From Variovorax ginsengisoli (GTDB lineage Bacteria > Pseudomonadota > Gammaproteobacteria > Burkholderiales > Burkholderiaceae_C), in NCBI RefSeq assembly GCF_006438845.1, contig NZ_RCZJ01000004.1, forward strand, positions 124,001 to 188,000: DNA of 64,000 nt, in the 5' to 3' direction. This document shows, piece by piece, positions 28,353-38,289 of this stretch (position 1 is its first letter; every line of letters starts with the position of its first letter). The position numbers and the translations under genes were made by a program. The notes beneath the pieces were generated by a model, which worked only from the letters and a program-made list of their open reading frames with translations, did no database searches and was not told the DNA's origin.

Positions 28353-30578
28353 ATGCGCCTTCTCACCCGCTATGACCCTGCCCTGCGCCGACCGCTGCTC
28401 GCGCTGGCCATCGCGACCGCTTGCGCAGGGTCGGCCTGGGCGCTCCCAACCTTTGATGCCGTCCGACGCGAGTTCCGCCCCTCCGACACCGAGGTGCTCG
28501 ATCGCGATGGCGCCTTGCTGCAGCGCGTACGCACCGACGTCACCGTGCGACGCGGCCAGTGGATCGCGCTGGCAGATATTTCCCCGGCCTTGCGCACGGC
28601 GATGGTCCTGAGCGAGGACCGGCGCTTCTACGAACACAGCGGTGTCGACTGGCGCGCAGTCTCGGCCGCTGCCTGGGGCAACCTCTGGAACACCCGCACG
28701 CGAGGCGCATCGACCATCACGATGCAGCTCGCCGGGCTGCTCGACGACGACCTTCGGCGCGCCGGTGGCGGCCGCAGCGTGACGCAGAAGCTCGGGCAGA
28801 CGGTGGCCGCGGCACAAGTGGAGCGGCAGTGGCGCAAGGACCAGATCCTCGAGGCCTACCTGAACACCGTGCCCTTCCGGGGCGAGATGGTCGGCATCGA
28901 CGCGCTCTCGCGCACGCTCTTCGGCAAGGCGCCACACGGGCTCGATGCGCGCGAGGCGGCCGTGGCTGCGGCGCTGGTGCGTGCGCCCAATGCCAAGTCG
29001 GGGCTGGTCGCGCAGCGCGCCTGCGAGGTGATGAAGGCGATGGCGGAGAGCGATAGCGAACGCCGCCGCATCGACTGCGACAGCGTCGACATGTTCGCAA
29101 GCGCTGCGCTGCAACGGCGCGCCTTCGACCCGAGCGAGGGCATCGCGCCGCACGCCGCGCGCCGGGCCCTGCAGGCGCGCCGCGATGCGGCGACCCAGTC
29201 CGGCGTGGCCGCGGCGACCGGCGACCTGCGCACCACGCTGCGCGCGCCGCTGCAACGCTTCGCGGTCACCACCTTGCAACGTCACCTGCGAGAGCTGCGT
29301 GGACGCAACGTGCAAGACGCCGCACTCGTGGTGCTCGACAACGCCAGCGGCGAGGTGCTGGCCTGGGTGGGCTCGTCGGGCGAGCTCAGTCGCGCTGCCG
29401 ACGTCGACGCGGTTCTCGCGCAGCGGCAACCCGGCTCCACGCTCAAGCCCTTGCTCTACGCGCAGGCGATCGCCGAACGCCGCCTGACGGCGGCATCGCT
29501 GCTCGACGATTCGTCGGCGCAGATCGCCACCGCGAGCGGGCTCTACATTCCGCAGAACTACGACCGGCAGTTCAAGGGGCCGATCTCGGTGCGCACCGCG
29601 CTAGCCGCGTCGCTCAATGTGCCGGCAGTGCGCACCCTGGTGATGGTCTCACCCGAGTCTTTCGCGCGCCAGCTGCAGGCGGCCGGCTTGCCGCTGCGCG
29701 AAAGCGGCGGCTACTACGGCTACAGCCTGGCGCTCGGCAGCGCCGAGGTGTCGCTGTTGGCGCTGACCAATGCGTATCGCACGCTGGCGAACGGCGGGCG
29801 CTTCGGTGAGACGCGGCTGCTGCCTGCAGCAGCCGTTGCAAGCCTCGCGACGCGCACGCCGAACGTCATCGATCCCCGCGCCGCTTTCATCGTCGGCGAC
29901 ATCCTTTCCGATGCCAACGCGCGCACCCGCACCTTCGGCGTCGACAGCGTGCTCGGCACGCGCTTCTGGACGGCGGTGAAGACCGGCACCAGCAAGGACA
30001 TGCGCGACAACTGGGCCGTCGGCTGGTCGCAGCGCTACACAGTCGGCGTGTGGGTCGGCAACGCCGGGGGCGCGCCGATGTGGGACGTGAGCGGCACCAG
30101 CGGCGCGGCGCCGGTGTGGGCCGAGGTGATGGGCTTCCTGCATGCGCGCGAACCCAGCCGCGCGCCGGCGGCGCCGCCCGGCCTCGTGCACCAGCCGGTG
30201 CGCTTCGGCGGCGCGCTCGAGGCGGCGCGCGACGAATGGTTCATCGCCGGCACCGAACAAGCGCTGTTCGCACTCGGGCAGGTCGGCGATGGCGCCGACA
30301 TAGGCGGGCGCATCACGGCACCGGCCGACGGCTCGATCATCGCGATCGACCCGGACATCCCGCCGAACCGGCAGCGCGTGCGCTTCGAGGCCGAAGGCCG
30401 CGGGCTGCAGTGGCGCATCGACGGCAAGCCGTTGGCACGCGGCAACCGTGCGCAGTGGCTGCCGTGGCCCGGCCGGCATCTGGTCGAACTCACCAATGCC
30501 GAGGGCAAGGTGCTCGACCAATTGCGCATCGAGGTGCGCGGTGCGGGCGTGGTGGCGCGCGGCGGCAACGCCGGCTGA
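28353..30578 (+). CDS. pbpC: Penicillin-binding protein 1C
   Basis: PBP1C is a bifunctional peptidoglycan glycosyltransferase/transpeptidase-like protein anchored in the inner membrane. After a hydrophobic N-terminal segment ([17 protein letters not shown]) the GT51 domain has EDRRFYEH (E88), [14 protein letters not shown] and [12 protein letters not shown]. The penicillin-binding domain has STLKP (S362/K365), an SLN motif (AASLNVPAV) and KTGTS at 543-547. The C-terminal 90 residues form the PBP1C-specific domain. At 741 residues it has normal length. It follows the alpha-2-macroglobulin gene as in E. coli and many other bacteria, suggesting repair of the wall after protease attack on the envelope. 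Confidence 0.95.
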   Translation: MRLLTRYDPALRRPLLALAIATACAGSAWALPTFDAVRREFRPSDTEVLDRDGALLQRVRTDVTVRRGQWIALADISPALRTAMVLSEDRRFYEHSGVDWRAVSAAAWGNLWNTRTRGASTITMQLAGLLDDDLRRAGGGRSVTQKLGQTVAAAQVERQWRKDQILEAYLNTVPFRGEMVGIDALSRTLFGKAPHGLDAREAAVAAALVRAPNAKSGLVAQRACEVMKAMAESDSERRRIDCDSVDMFASAALQRRAFDPSEGIAPHAARRALQARRDAATQSGVAAATGDLRTTLRAPLQRFAVTTLQRHLRELRGRNVQDAALVVLDNASGEVLAWVGSSGELSRAADVDAVLAQRQPGSTLKPLLYAQAIAERRLTAASLLDDSSAQIATASGLYIPQNYDRQFKGPISVRTALAASLNVPAVRTLVMVSPESFARQLQAAGLPLRESGGYYGYSLALGSAEVSLLALTNAYRTLANGGRFGETRLLPAAAVASLATRTPNVIDPRAAFIVGDILSDANARTRTFGVDSVLGTRFWTAVKTGTSKDMRDNWAVGWSQRYTVGVWVGNAGGAPMWDVSGTSGAAPVWAEVMGFLHAREPSRAPAAPPGLVHQPVRFGGALEAARDEWFIAGTEQALFALGQVGDGADIGGRITAPADGSIIAIDPDIPPNRQRVRFEAEGRGLQWRIDGKPLARGNRAQWLPWPGRHLVELTNAEGKVLDQLRIEVRGAGVVARGGNAG

Positions 30579-30618
30579 GCTACCGCGCGGTAGCACGCCG
30601 CGCAGATACCCGCGCGGC
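30579..30618 (+). terminator. Two tandem hairpins directly after pbpC
   Basis: GCTACCGCGCGGTAGC (30579-30594) is a perfect 16-bp palindrome that starts at the base after the pbpC stop codon. A second perfect stem, GCCGCGC/GCGCGGC with an 8-nt loop, spans 30597-30618. There is no T-run, so this is either a factor-assisted terminator or an RNA 3' stabiliser before kgtP. Confidence 0.45.
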
Positions 30619-30708
30619 AGGGCAGGATGCGATCGCGGCCGACAGCGCCGGATGCTGCAGCGCCGCAGAATGACAAGCGCCAAGATTCACACCAAAAAAG
30701 GCGTTTCC

Positions 30709-32034
30709 ATGTCTGTCACTGCATCTCCCGAAGCAGGCGCGCCGGTTGAGCCGCGCGCCTACACCGCCGAAGAAAAGCGCCACCGCATCTTCGCCATCAT
30801 GGCGGCCTCGTCCGGCAACCTGGTCGAATGGTTCGACTTCTACGTCTATGCCTTTTCCGCGCTCTATTTCGCGCCGGCGTTCTTCCCGCAATCGGATCCC
30901 ACCGCACAGCTGCTGAACACCGCCGGCGTTTTCGCTGCCGGTTTCCTGATGCGCCCGATCGGCGGCTGGCTGTTCGGTCGCATCGCCGACCGCATGGGCC
31001 GCAAGACCTCGATGCTGATCTCGGTGACGATGATGTGCGCCGGCTCGCTGGTCATCGCCTGCCTGCCGACCCATGCGCAGATCGGCGCGTGGGCGCCCTT
31101 CCTGCTGCTGGTGTGCCGCCTCTTCCAGGGGCTGTCGGTGGGCGGCGAATACGGCACCACTGCCACCTACATGAGCGAGATTGCGTTGCGCGGACAACGC
31201 GGCTTCTTCTCGTCGTTCCAGTACGTGACGCTGATCGGCGGGCAGCTGCTCGCAGTGCTGGTGATCGTGGTGATGGAGATCTTCCTGACCGAGGCCGAGC
31301 TCAAGGCCTGGGGCTGGCGCATTCCCTTCGCCATCGGCGCCGTGGCCGCGGTGGTGGCGCTGTTGCTGCGCCGCACGCTGCATGAAACCCAGACGGCAGA
31401 GGCGAAGGCCAACAAGGAGGCCGGCAGCATGGCCGGGCTCTTCAAGCACCACAAGGCGGCCTTCTTCACCGTGCTCGGCTATACCGCGGGCGGCTCGCTG
31501 ATCTTCTACACCTTCACCACCTACATGCAGAAATACCTGGTGAACACGGTGCACATGCCGATCAAGACCACGAGCTACATCATGACGTGCGCGCTGTTCG
31601 TCTACATGTGCATGCAGCCGATGTTCGGCATGCTCTCCGACCGCATCGGCCGGCGCAACAACATGCTGCTGTTCGGCGGACTGGGCATGCTGGCGGTGGT
31701 GCCGATCCTGACCACGCTGCAGCATGTGACCAGCCCGGTGGCCGCCTTCTTCCTGATCATCCTGGCGCTGGCGATCGTGAGCTTCTACACCTCGATCAGC
31801 GGCATCGTGAAGGCCGAGATGTTTCCCCCCGAGGTGCGTGCGCTCGGCGTCGGACTGGCCTATGCCGTCGCCAACGCGCTCTTCGGTGGCTCGGCGGAAT
31901 ACGTGGCGCTGGGGCTCAAGTCGCTGGGCCACGAGTCGGCGTTCTTCTGGTACGTCACGGGCATGATGGCCATTGCCTTCCTGGTGAGCTTCCGCCTGCC
32001 ACGGCAGGCGAAGTTTCTGCACCACGACCACTGA
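30709..32034 (+). CDS. kgtP: Alpha-ketoglutarate permease, MHS family of the MFS
   Basis: This 441-residue, twelve-helix proton symporter closely resembles E. coli Kgt[21 protein letters not shown] at the first helix, [15 protein letters not shown] between helices 2 and 3 and [20 protein letters not shown] at helix 4. It should import 2-oxoglutarate across the inner membrane. The ATG at 30709 follows AAAAAAGG with good spacing; another in-frame ATG lies at 30670. It converges on dctA, so two TCA-intermediate importers share one intergenic region. Confidence 0.9.
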   Translation: MSVTASPEAGAPVEPRAYTAEEKRHRIFAIMAASSGNLVEWFDFYVYAFSALYFAPAFFPQSDPTAQLLNTAGVFAAGFLMRPIGGWLFGRIADRMGRKTSMLISVTMMCAGSLVIACLPTHAQIGAWAPFLLLVCRLFQGLSVGGEYGTTATYMSEIALRGQRGFFSSFQYVTLIGGQLLAVLVIVVMEIFLTEAELKAWGWRIPFAIGAVAAVVALLLRRTLHETQTAEAKANKEAGSMAGLFKHHKAAFFTVLGYTAGGSLIFYTFTTYMQKYLVNTVHMPIKTTSYIMTCALFVYMCMQPMFGMLSDRIGRRNNMLLFGGLGMLAVVPILTTLQHVTSPVAAFFLIILALAIVSFYTSISGIVKAEMFPPEVRALGVGLAYAVANALFGGSAEYVALGLKSLGHESAFFWYVTGMMAIAFLVSFRLPRQAKFLHHDH

Positions 32035-32039
32035 AGTAA

Positions 32040-32200
32040 GGCCCACCCCCGAAGCGGCGCACTGCGTGTCGCCGCCCCGTGCGCGCATCCGGAGGCTGCG
32101 GTTCTTCAGGCCGTCCCAGTCTGCGCAGGCAGACTGGAAGCCGCGGCCTTCAGCCCCTCAAGGGGGCCATACCAGCGGCCCGGCAAAGCCGGTTCCGCGG
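32040..32200. repeat. Structured intergenic element between convergent kgtP and dctA, likely dispersed repeat
   Basis: The 200-base gap contains at least three inverted repeats: CAGTCTGC-GCAG-GCAGACTG (32117-32136), CCCC-TCAA-GGGG (32154-32165) and CCGGC-AAA-GCCGG (32180-32192), the last inside weaker outer arms (32175-32198). The overall pattern resembles the GC-rich hairpin elements scattered between genes in Variovorax/Acidovorax genomes (recalled, not searched). It is well placed as a bidirectional terminator. Confidence 0.5.
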
Positions 32201-32234
32201 TATCCCTGGCAACAGGCCGTACTTGGCGACCTGC

Positions 32235-33593
<1,359 letters not shown>

Positions 33594-33690
33594 GGTGTCT
33601 GCCAGCCAGTTTTGGGGGATGTCCGCGAAGGCGCGGGCCGCATGCTACCGCCGTCTCGACGCCGTCAGGCACCGTCGGCGTAAGTGGGAG

Positions 33691-33700
33691 TACGTACGTA
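33691..33700. promoter_or_regulatory. Perfect 10-bp palindrome in the dctA-dinB divergent region
   Basis: TACGTACGTA is self-complementary and lies in the 178-base gap between dctA and dinB, 98 bases from the dctA start and 72 from the dinB start. It does not match a LexA box or the known DctD sites. It may be an operator or chance. Confidence 0.2.
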
Positions 33701-33771
33701 GTCACCCTCCAGTCAGCCCCGCCGTCCGTGGGGCGCGCTACCGATTGCCACAGCCGGGCGAAAATCGCGGC

Positions 33772-35022
33772 GTGACCGCTTCCAATCAGCCCGCGCCGCC
33801 CTTGCGGCGCATCGCCCATCTCGACATGGATGCGTTCTACGCGTCCGTCGAACTGCTGCGCTACCCGCAACTCAAGGGCTTGCCGGTGGTGATCGGTGGC
33901 GGCCGCCGCAAGGTCGACGAAGCCATTCGCGACTTGCCGGAAGGAAGCACGCTGGCCGACATTCCGGTCGATGCGTTTCCGCGGCTCAAGGACTACGTCG
34001 GCCGTGGCGTGATCACCACCGCCACGTATCCGGCGCGGCAGTTCGGCATCGGCTCGGCGATGGGCCTGATGAAAGCCGCCAAGCTGTGTCCGCAGGCACT
34101 CATCCTGCCGGTGGACTTCGACGAATACCGCAAGTACTCGCGCCAGTTCAAGCAGATCATCCTGGACATCGCGCCAGTGATGCAGGACCGCGGCGTCGAC
34201 GAGGTCTACATCGACTTCACCGACGTGCCCGGCGGCCAACGTGAAGGCGGCCGCGTGCTGGCGAGGCTCATCCAGAAGACGATCTTCGACGCCACCGGGC
34301 TCACCTGCTCCATCGGCGTCGCACCCAACAAGCTGATCGCAAAGATGGCGAGCGAGTTCGACAAGCCCAACGGCATCTCGATCGTGCATGAAGGCGACTT
34401 GCAGACGCGCATCTGGCCGCTGCCGGTGCGCAAGGTCAACGGCATCGGGCCCAAGGCCGACGAGAAGCTGCAGCGATTCGGTCTTCGCACCGTGGGCGAC
34501 ATCGCAGCGAAAGAGCGCGACTGGCTGATCGCGAACTTCGGCAAGGCGACGGGCGCGTGGATGCACGAGGTGTCGTGGGGCCGCGACGACCGCCCGGTGG
34601 AGACCGAAAGCGAGCCCGTGTCGATGAGCCGCGAGACCACCTTCGAGCGCAACCTGCACGCCGTGCGCGACCGCGCCGAGCTCGGTGCCATTTTCACGCA
34701 CCTCTGCGAGAAAGTGGCCGAAGATCTGCAGCGCAAGGGCTACGTCGGCAAGACCATCGGCATCAAGCTGCGCTACGACGACTTCAAGATCGCCACGCGC
34801 GACCAGACCATCGCCCGCTTCACCGCCGACGGCAAGGCCATCCGCCAGACCGCCGGCCAGTGCCTGAAGCGCGTACCGCTCGAGCGGCCGCTGCGGCTGA
34901 TCGGCGTCCGCGTGGGCGCGCTGGTGCGGGTCGACAGCCCCGAAGCCACGTCGCCCGCCACGAGCCCGACGCGCGCGCGCACAGCGCCCGATGCGGCAGC
35001 GGCGACCGCGTCGTTGTTCTGA
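33772..35022 (+). CDS. dinB: DNA polymerase IV (Y family) with a palm/fingers insertion
   Basis: This 416-residue translesion polymerase has the Y-family catalytic motifs HLDMDAFYASVE (metal ligand D) and GVDEVYIDFTD (D143/E144), SIGVAPNKLIAKMASEFDKP, the helix-hairpin-helix INGIGPKADEKLQRFG and a little-finger domain with KTIGIKLRYDDF. Between IGGGRR and GVITTATYPARQFG there is an insertion of about 30 residues (47-78) absent from E. coli DinB. The canonical SLDEAYLD is GVDEVYID here. The start is GTG at 33772; the C-terminus is a disordered Ala/Thr/Pro tail. No LexA site is evident upstream. Confidence 0.92.
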   Translation: MTASNQPAPPLRRIAHLDMDAFYASVELLRYPQLKGLPVVIGGGRRKVDEAIRDLPEGSTLADIPVDAFPRLKDYVGRGVITTATYPARQFGIGSAMGLMKAAKLCPQALILPVDFDEYRKYSRQFKQIILDIAPVMQDRGVDEVYIDFTDVPGGQREGGRVLARLIQKTIFDATGLTCSIGVAPNKLIAKMASEFDKPNGISIVHEGDLQTRIWPLPVRKVNGIGPKADEKLQRFGLRTVGDIAAKERDWLIANFGKATGAWMHEVSWGRDDRPVETESEPVSMSRETTFERNLHAVRDRAELGAIFTHLCEKVAEDLQRKGYVGKTIGIKLRYDDFKIATRDQTIARFTADGKAIRQTAGQCLKRVPLERPLRLIGVRVGALVRVDSPEATSPATSPTRARTAPDAAAATASLF

Positions 35023-35035
35023 ATCGGAACCCGCC

Positions 35036-35713
35036 ATGCGCCGCAGCCTTCGCTGGATTGCCGGAACGTTGTTCGCGCTGGTCGTGTTGGTGGGGTCGTA
35101 CGTCGGCGTCGCCGCGGCGCTGATGCTGATGCCCGCGAACGCGAAAGCGCCCGCCGAACCGTCGAGCGTCGAGGCCTACGTGCTGAGCAACGGCGTGCAT
35201 ACCGACCTGGTCTTTCCCGCGCGCAGCGGCACCATCGACTGGACGGCGCTGTTCGACCCGCGCGACGCCAGGGCCGTGCCGCCCGATGCCGAGTTCATCG
35301 CCATCGGCTGGGGCGACCGCGAGTTCTACCTGCACACCCCGACCTGGGCCGACCTCACGGCGCGTCGCGCGTTCGGCGCGCTCCTCGGCGCCAACGCATC
35401 GCTGCTGCACGTGACCTGGCTCAGCCGCGCGCAGCTGCGCCAGGGCGCCTACGCGATGCCGCTGTCGGACGCGCAGTACCGACGGCTGATCGACCATGTG
35501 CGCGCCAGCCTGCCGGCGGGTCGCGCCATTGCGATTTCAGGCGCGGGCTACGGCGCGGAAGATGCCTTCTACGAGGCGCTCGGCAGCTACCACGCTTTCG
35601 AGACCTGCAACACTTGGACCGGGCGCGGCCTGCGCGTGGCCGGCGTACCGGTGAGCCGCTGGACCCCCTTCGACTTCAACGTGGTCGGTCGGCTGAGGCC
35701 GGCCCGGCCCTGA
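35036..35713 (+). CDS. DUF2459/TIGR02117 family membrane-anchored protein
   Basis: This 225-residue protein of unknown function matches the TIGR02117/DUF2459 family. An N-terminal hydrophobic helix (about residues 10-32, LFALVVLVGSYVGVAAALML) anchors it. Conserved family features are visible: YVLSNGVHTDLVFPA, IGWGDREFYLHTPTW and the C-terminal FETCNTWTGRGLRVAGV, with Cys/Asn/Trp invariant as in a papain-like or amidase-like fold (inferred). It starts 14 bases after dinB and may share its transcript; it ends 10 bases from the convergent pyrB. Confidence 0.8.
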   Translation: MRRSLRWIAGTLFALVVLVGSYVGVAAALMLMPANAKAPAEPSSVEAYVLSNGVHTDLVFPARSGTIDWTALFDPRDARAVPPDAEFIAIGWGDREFYLHTPTWADLTARRAFGALLGANASLLHVTWLSRAQLRQGAYAMPLSDAQYRRLIDHVRASLPAGRAIAISGAGYGAEDAFYEALGSYHAFETCNTWTGRGLRVAGVPVSRWTPFDFNVVGRLRPARP

Positions 35714-35723
35714 CGGCGCCGAC

Positions 35724-37016
35724 TCAGTCAAGTCCGTCGAAATCGGCGTCGTCGGGTCCGATGTGCGCGGGCGAGCGCCAGCCCACGTCGCGCATCGAAC
35801 GCGCCACCTGCTGATCGACGCCCATCAGCACCGCGAACAGCGCCATGCGCACCGGGATGCCGTTGTCGGTCTGGCGGAAGATGGCGAGGCGCGGGTCGTG
35901 GTTGAGGTCCACGCTCAGGTCGTTGGCACCGGGGCGGCCGTCGCGCGGCAGCGGGTGCATCAGGATGGTGTCGGGCTTGCACACGGCATCGACCAACGCC
36001 TTGCACACCTGAAACTCGGGCGTGTAACCCTCGATGGCTTCGCCTTCGAAACGCTCTTTCTGAATGCGCGTGGCATAGACCACGTCGGCGCCGCGCAGGC
36101 CTTGCTCGAGCGAATGCGTCTGCTCGATCACGTGCCCGTTGCGCGACACGAGGTCGAGAAGGTAGGCCGGCATCTCGAGCGACGGCGGCGCGATCAGCGT
36201 GAACTTCAGGCCGCGGTACAGCGCCAGCAGGCGAATCAGCGAATGCACCGTGCGGCCGTACTTCAGGTCGCCCACCATCGCGACGTGCATGCCGTCGATC
36301 AGCTTGCCCATGCGCGAGAACTCGCGCTGGATGGTGTACAGGTCGAGGATGGCCTGGCTCGGATGCTCGCCCGGCCCGTCGCCGGCGTTGATCACGGGCA
36401 GGTTGGTGGCACGCGCGAACTCCGCCACCGAGCCTTGCTCGGGATGGCGCACCACCAGCGCGTCGACGTAGCCGCTCATCACGCGGCTGGTGTCGTAGAT
36501 CGACTCGCCCTTGGCCATCGACGAGAAGGTGAAACCGGTGGTGTCGCAGACCGAGCCGCCGAGCCGGCAGAAGGCCGCACCGAAGCTGACCCGCGTGCGC
36601 GTGCTGGCTTCGAAGAACAGGCTGCCGAGCACCGCCCCTTCGAGGATGCGCGTGACCTTCTGGCGCCGCGCGATGGGCTGCATCACGTCGGCGACGTGGA
36701 ACAGGTCTTCCAGGCTGCTCCGTTCGAACTGCGACACCGAAAGCAATTGCGGCCGGCCATCGGCGGCGATGCGGCGCGCCAGCGGGCGCTCGTCGACGGC
36801 CGTGCCTGCCGCCGCTGCGGTCGACGCCTCGTGCAGCAGGATCTCGGCAACGAACCTGGCCACCATTTCCGGCATGGCACGAGATTCGTTCGAATCTTCG
36901 GGCAAGAGCCACGTATCGAGCGTGCGGCGTCGCACCCCCAGGCGTTCCGCGAACGCATCGCGCGTGAGGTTGAGACGCCGCATGGCGTCGCGAAGAAGGT
37001 CCTGTTGTTGGCTCAT
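35724..37016 (-). CDS. pyrB: Aspartate carbamoyltransferase with an N-terminal helix-turn-helix domain
   Basis: The catalytic part (about residues 90-430) is a complete ATCase, which condenses carbamoyl phosphate and aspartate in pyrimidine synthesis: FFEASTRTR (S138-R142), GEHPSQAILDLYT (HPSQ 218-221) and MHPLPR (353-358). Unlike ordinary PyrB (about 310 residues) it has a 90-residue N-terminal extension whose first 36 residues form a Cro/Xre-like helix-turn-helix (LLRDAMRRLNLTRDAFAERL, then GVRRRTLDTW). A perfect 19-bp palindrome lies 10-28 bases before the ATG, so autoregulation by the fused domain is an attractive inference. It may be a second ATCase beside a housekeeping PyrB elsewhere. 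Confidence 0.92.
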   Translation of the reverse strand: MSQQQDLLRDAMRRLNLTRDAFAERLGVRRRTLDTWLLPEDSNESRAMPEMVARFVAEILLHEASTAAAAGTAVDERPLARRIAADGRPQLLSVSQFERSSLEDLFHVADVMQPIARRQKVTRILEGAVLGSLFFEASTRTRVSFGAAFCRLGGSVCDTTGFTFSSMAKGESIYDTSRVMSGYVDALVVRHPEQGSVAEFARATNLPVINAGDGPGEHPSQAILDLYTIQREFSRMGKLIDGMHVAMVGDLKYGRTVHSLIRLLALYRGLKFTLIAPPSLEMPAYLLDLVSRNGHVIEQTHSLEQGLRGADVVYATRIQKERFEGEAIEGYTPEFQVCKALVDAVCKPDTILMHPLPRDGRPGANDLSVDLNHDPRLAIFRQTDNGIPVRMALFAVLMGVDQQVARSMRDVGWRSPAHIGPDDADFDGLD

Positions 37017-37025
37017 GGGCCGGAA

Positions 37026-37044
37026 ATATACGCTAAGCGTATAT
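37026..37044. promoter_or_regulatory. Perfect 19-bp palindrome upstream of the HTH-ATCase gene
   Basis: ATATACGCTAAGCGTATAT has perfect 9-bp arms around a central A. It is conspicuously AT-rich for this genome, lies 9 bases upstream of the pyrB ATG within an 83-base gap, and includes TATA-like hexamers, so it probably overlaps promoter or ribosome-binding sequence. The fused HTH domain is the obvious candidate to bind it (inference). Confidence 0.6.
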
Positions 37045-37099
37045 CCCAGCCGAAGGCAAACACGCTCTGCGCATACCGGGCGCGGTGCGCGCCGCGCTC

Positions 37100-38164
37100 T
37101 CAGGGCTTCGGCACGCCACCTTGCCACTGCGGCCAGTGACCGACGATGTGGTCGACCACCCGGGTACCGACCAGCGCGATGTTCTCCACCGTCTCGGCAA
37201 AGCCACCGGCCGTTTCGCCCGGCGCCGGATCGAGGTGCGCCAGCGTGCTTTCGGAAGGGTTGCCCTGGTCGAAATTGACCGCGCCGCGCAGGCTCATCAC
37301 CCGCTCGGTGCCGTGGGTGCGCTTGATGACCAGCGTGATCGCCGCGGCTTCCATCTCGGTGATGACGTAGTCGTCGGCGCCGTAGAGCTTGGCGATGTAC
37401 TGCGCCTGCTTCGACATGCCGGGGCCATGGAAGAAGGTGTCGCCCGTCATGTGCGTGCCGGTCCCGACGAAAGGCGCGCGGCGCGCCGCCGCGTCGGGGT
37501 AGCGCAAGCGGTACTTGCGGGCGCTGTCGGAATCCTTGAGTGGCGTGTCGGCCGAGAGCTTCATGGCCCAGCCGACCAACGCCGGGTTCAGCTGGAAGCG
37601 CCGGTATTCCTCGTACCCCTTGCGCGGCATGAAGGTCGGCTCGCCGGCCTTGTTCTCCTCCGGCGCCCAGCGGTGGCCGAGGTCGTAGTCGACCAGCCAG
37701 GTCGCCCAATTCACTTCGCCGATGGTGCCGCGCTGCGGCGGCGTGCCGGCCACGCCGGAGATCACGTAGTAAGCCTGCGAGAAATCGAACTTCGGATTCA
37801 GCAGGATCGCCTGCATCGACGACGACGAGTTCACCTTGCCCATGCCGAGAACCGCGCCGCACACGCCGTCGGCGTTGCAATACACCGGCTGCAATGCGCC
37901 GGGCACGGTGACGGGCGTAGCGCCCTTCCAATAGCGCTCGTACCAATGCTGGAACTCGCCGGCGCGGTCGCCGGTGTTCTGGCCGATCTCGAACATGGCG
38001 GCGACGAAGACCTTCACGCGGACGGGCGCCGCTGCGGTGGGCGCACCGGACATGACGGGCGTGACGGGCGCGACAGGTGCGGTGGAGGTGGCACAGCCGG
38101 TGGCGACCAGGGCCGCGAGGCCGAGCGAGAACCAGCGTGTGCAAAGGCGAGAAGCGAGGGGCAT
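37100..38164 (-). CDS. Purine nucleoside permease-like (NUP family) lipoprotein
   Basis: This 354-residue protein matches the NUP family (PF06516), named for a yeast/fungal purine nucleoside permease but built like a nucleoside phosphorylase fold: VFVAAMFEIGQNTGDRAGEF, GVCGAVLGMGKVNSSSSM, AYYVISGVAGTPPQRGTIGEV and YVITEMEAAAITLVIKR. The N-terminus has a lipobox (ALVATGC), so the protein is a periplasmic lipoprotein and not a membrane-spanning carrier. I favour ATG at 38164; TTG at 38176 is also in frame. It lies 83 bases upstream of pyrB on the same strand, grouping two nucleotide-related genes. Confidence 0.85.
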   Translation of the reverse strand: MPLASRLCTRWFSLGLAALVATGCATSTAPVAPVTPVMSGAPTAAAPVRVKVFVAAMFEIGQNTGDRAGEFQHWYERYWKGATPVTVPGALQPVYCNADGVCGAVLGMGKVNSSSSMQAILLNPKFDFSQAYYVISGVAGTPPQRGTIGEVNWATWLVDYDLGHRWAPEENKAGEPTFMPRKGYEEYRRFQLNPALVGWAMKLSADTPLKDSDSARKYRLRYPDAAARRAPFVGTGTHMTGDTFFHGPGMSKQAQYIAKLYGADDYVITEMEAAAITLVIKRTHGTERVMSLRGAVNFDQGNPSESTLAHLDPAPGETAGGFAETVENIALVGTRVVDHIVGHWPQWQGGVPKP

Positions 38165-38289
38165 GAAAACTTTCAAAAAAAGAAGGCTTGCGACGGCAAA
38201 GGTGCGGCGCGCACTGCCGGACCTTGCGGCGTCCTACAGAGGGCTTTGGGTGGGGCCTGCATTGTCCATGCCAGCTTTCACTGCACGCC

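Noticed and set aside
33691..33700. TACGTACGTA as a LexA or DctD operator
   Set aside because: It matches neither the LexA consensus nor the inverted-repeat DctD sites. It is kept only as an unassigned palindrome.
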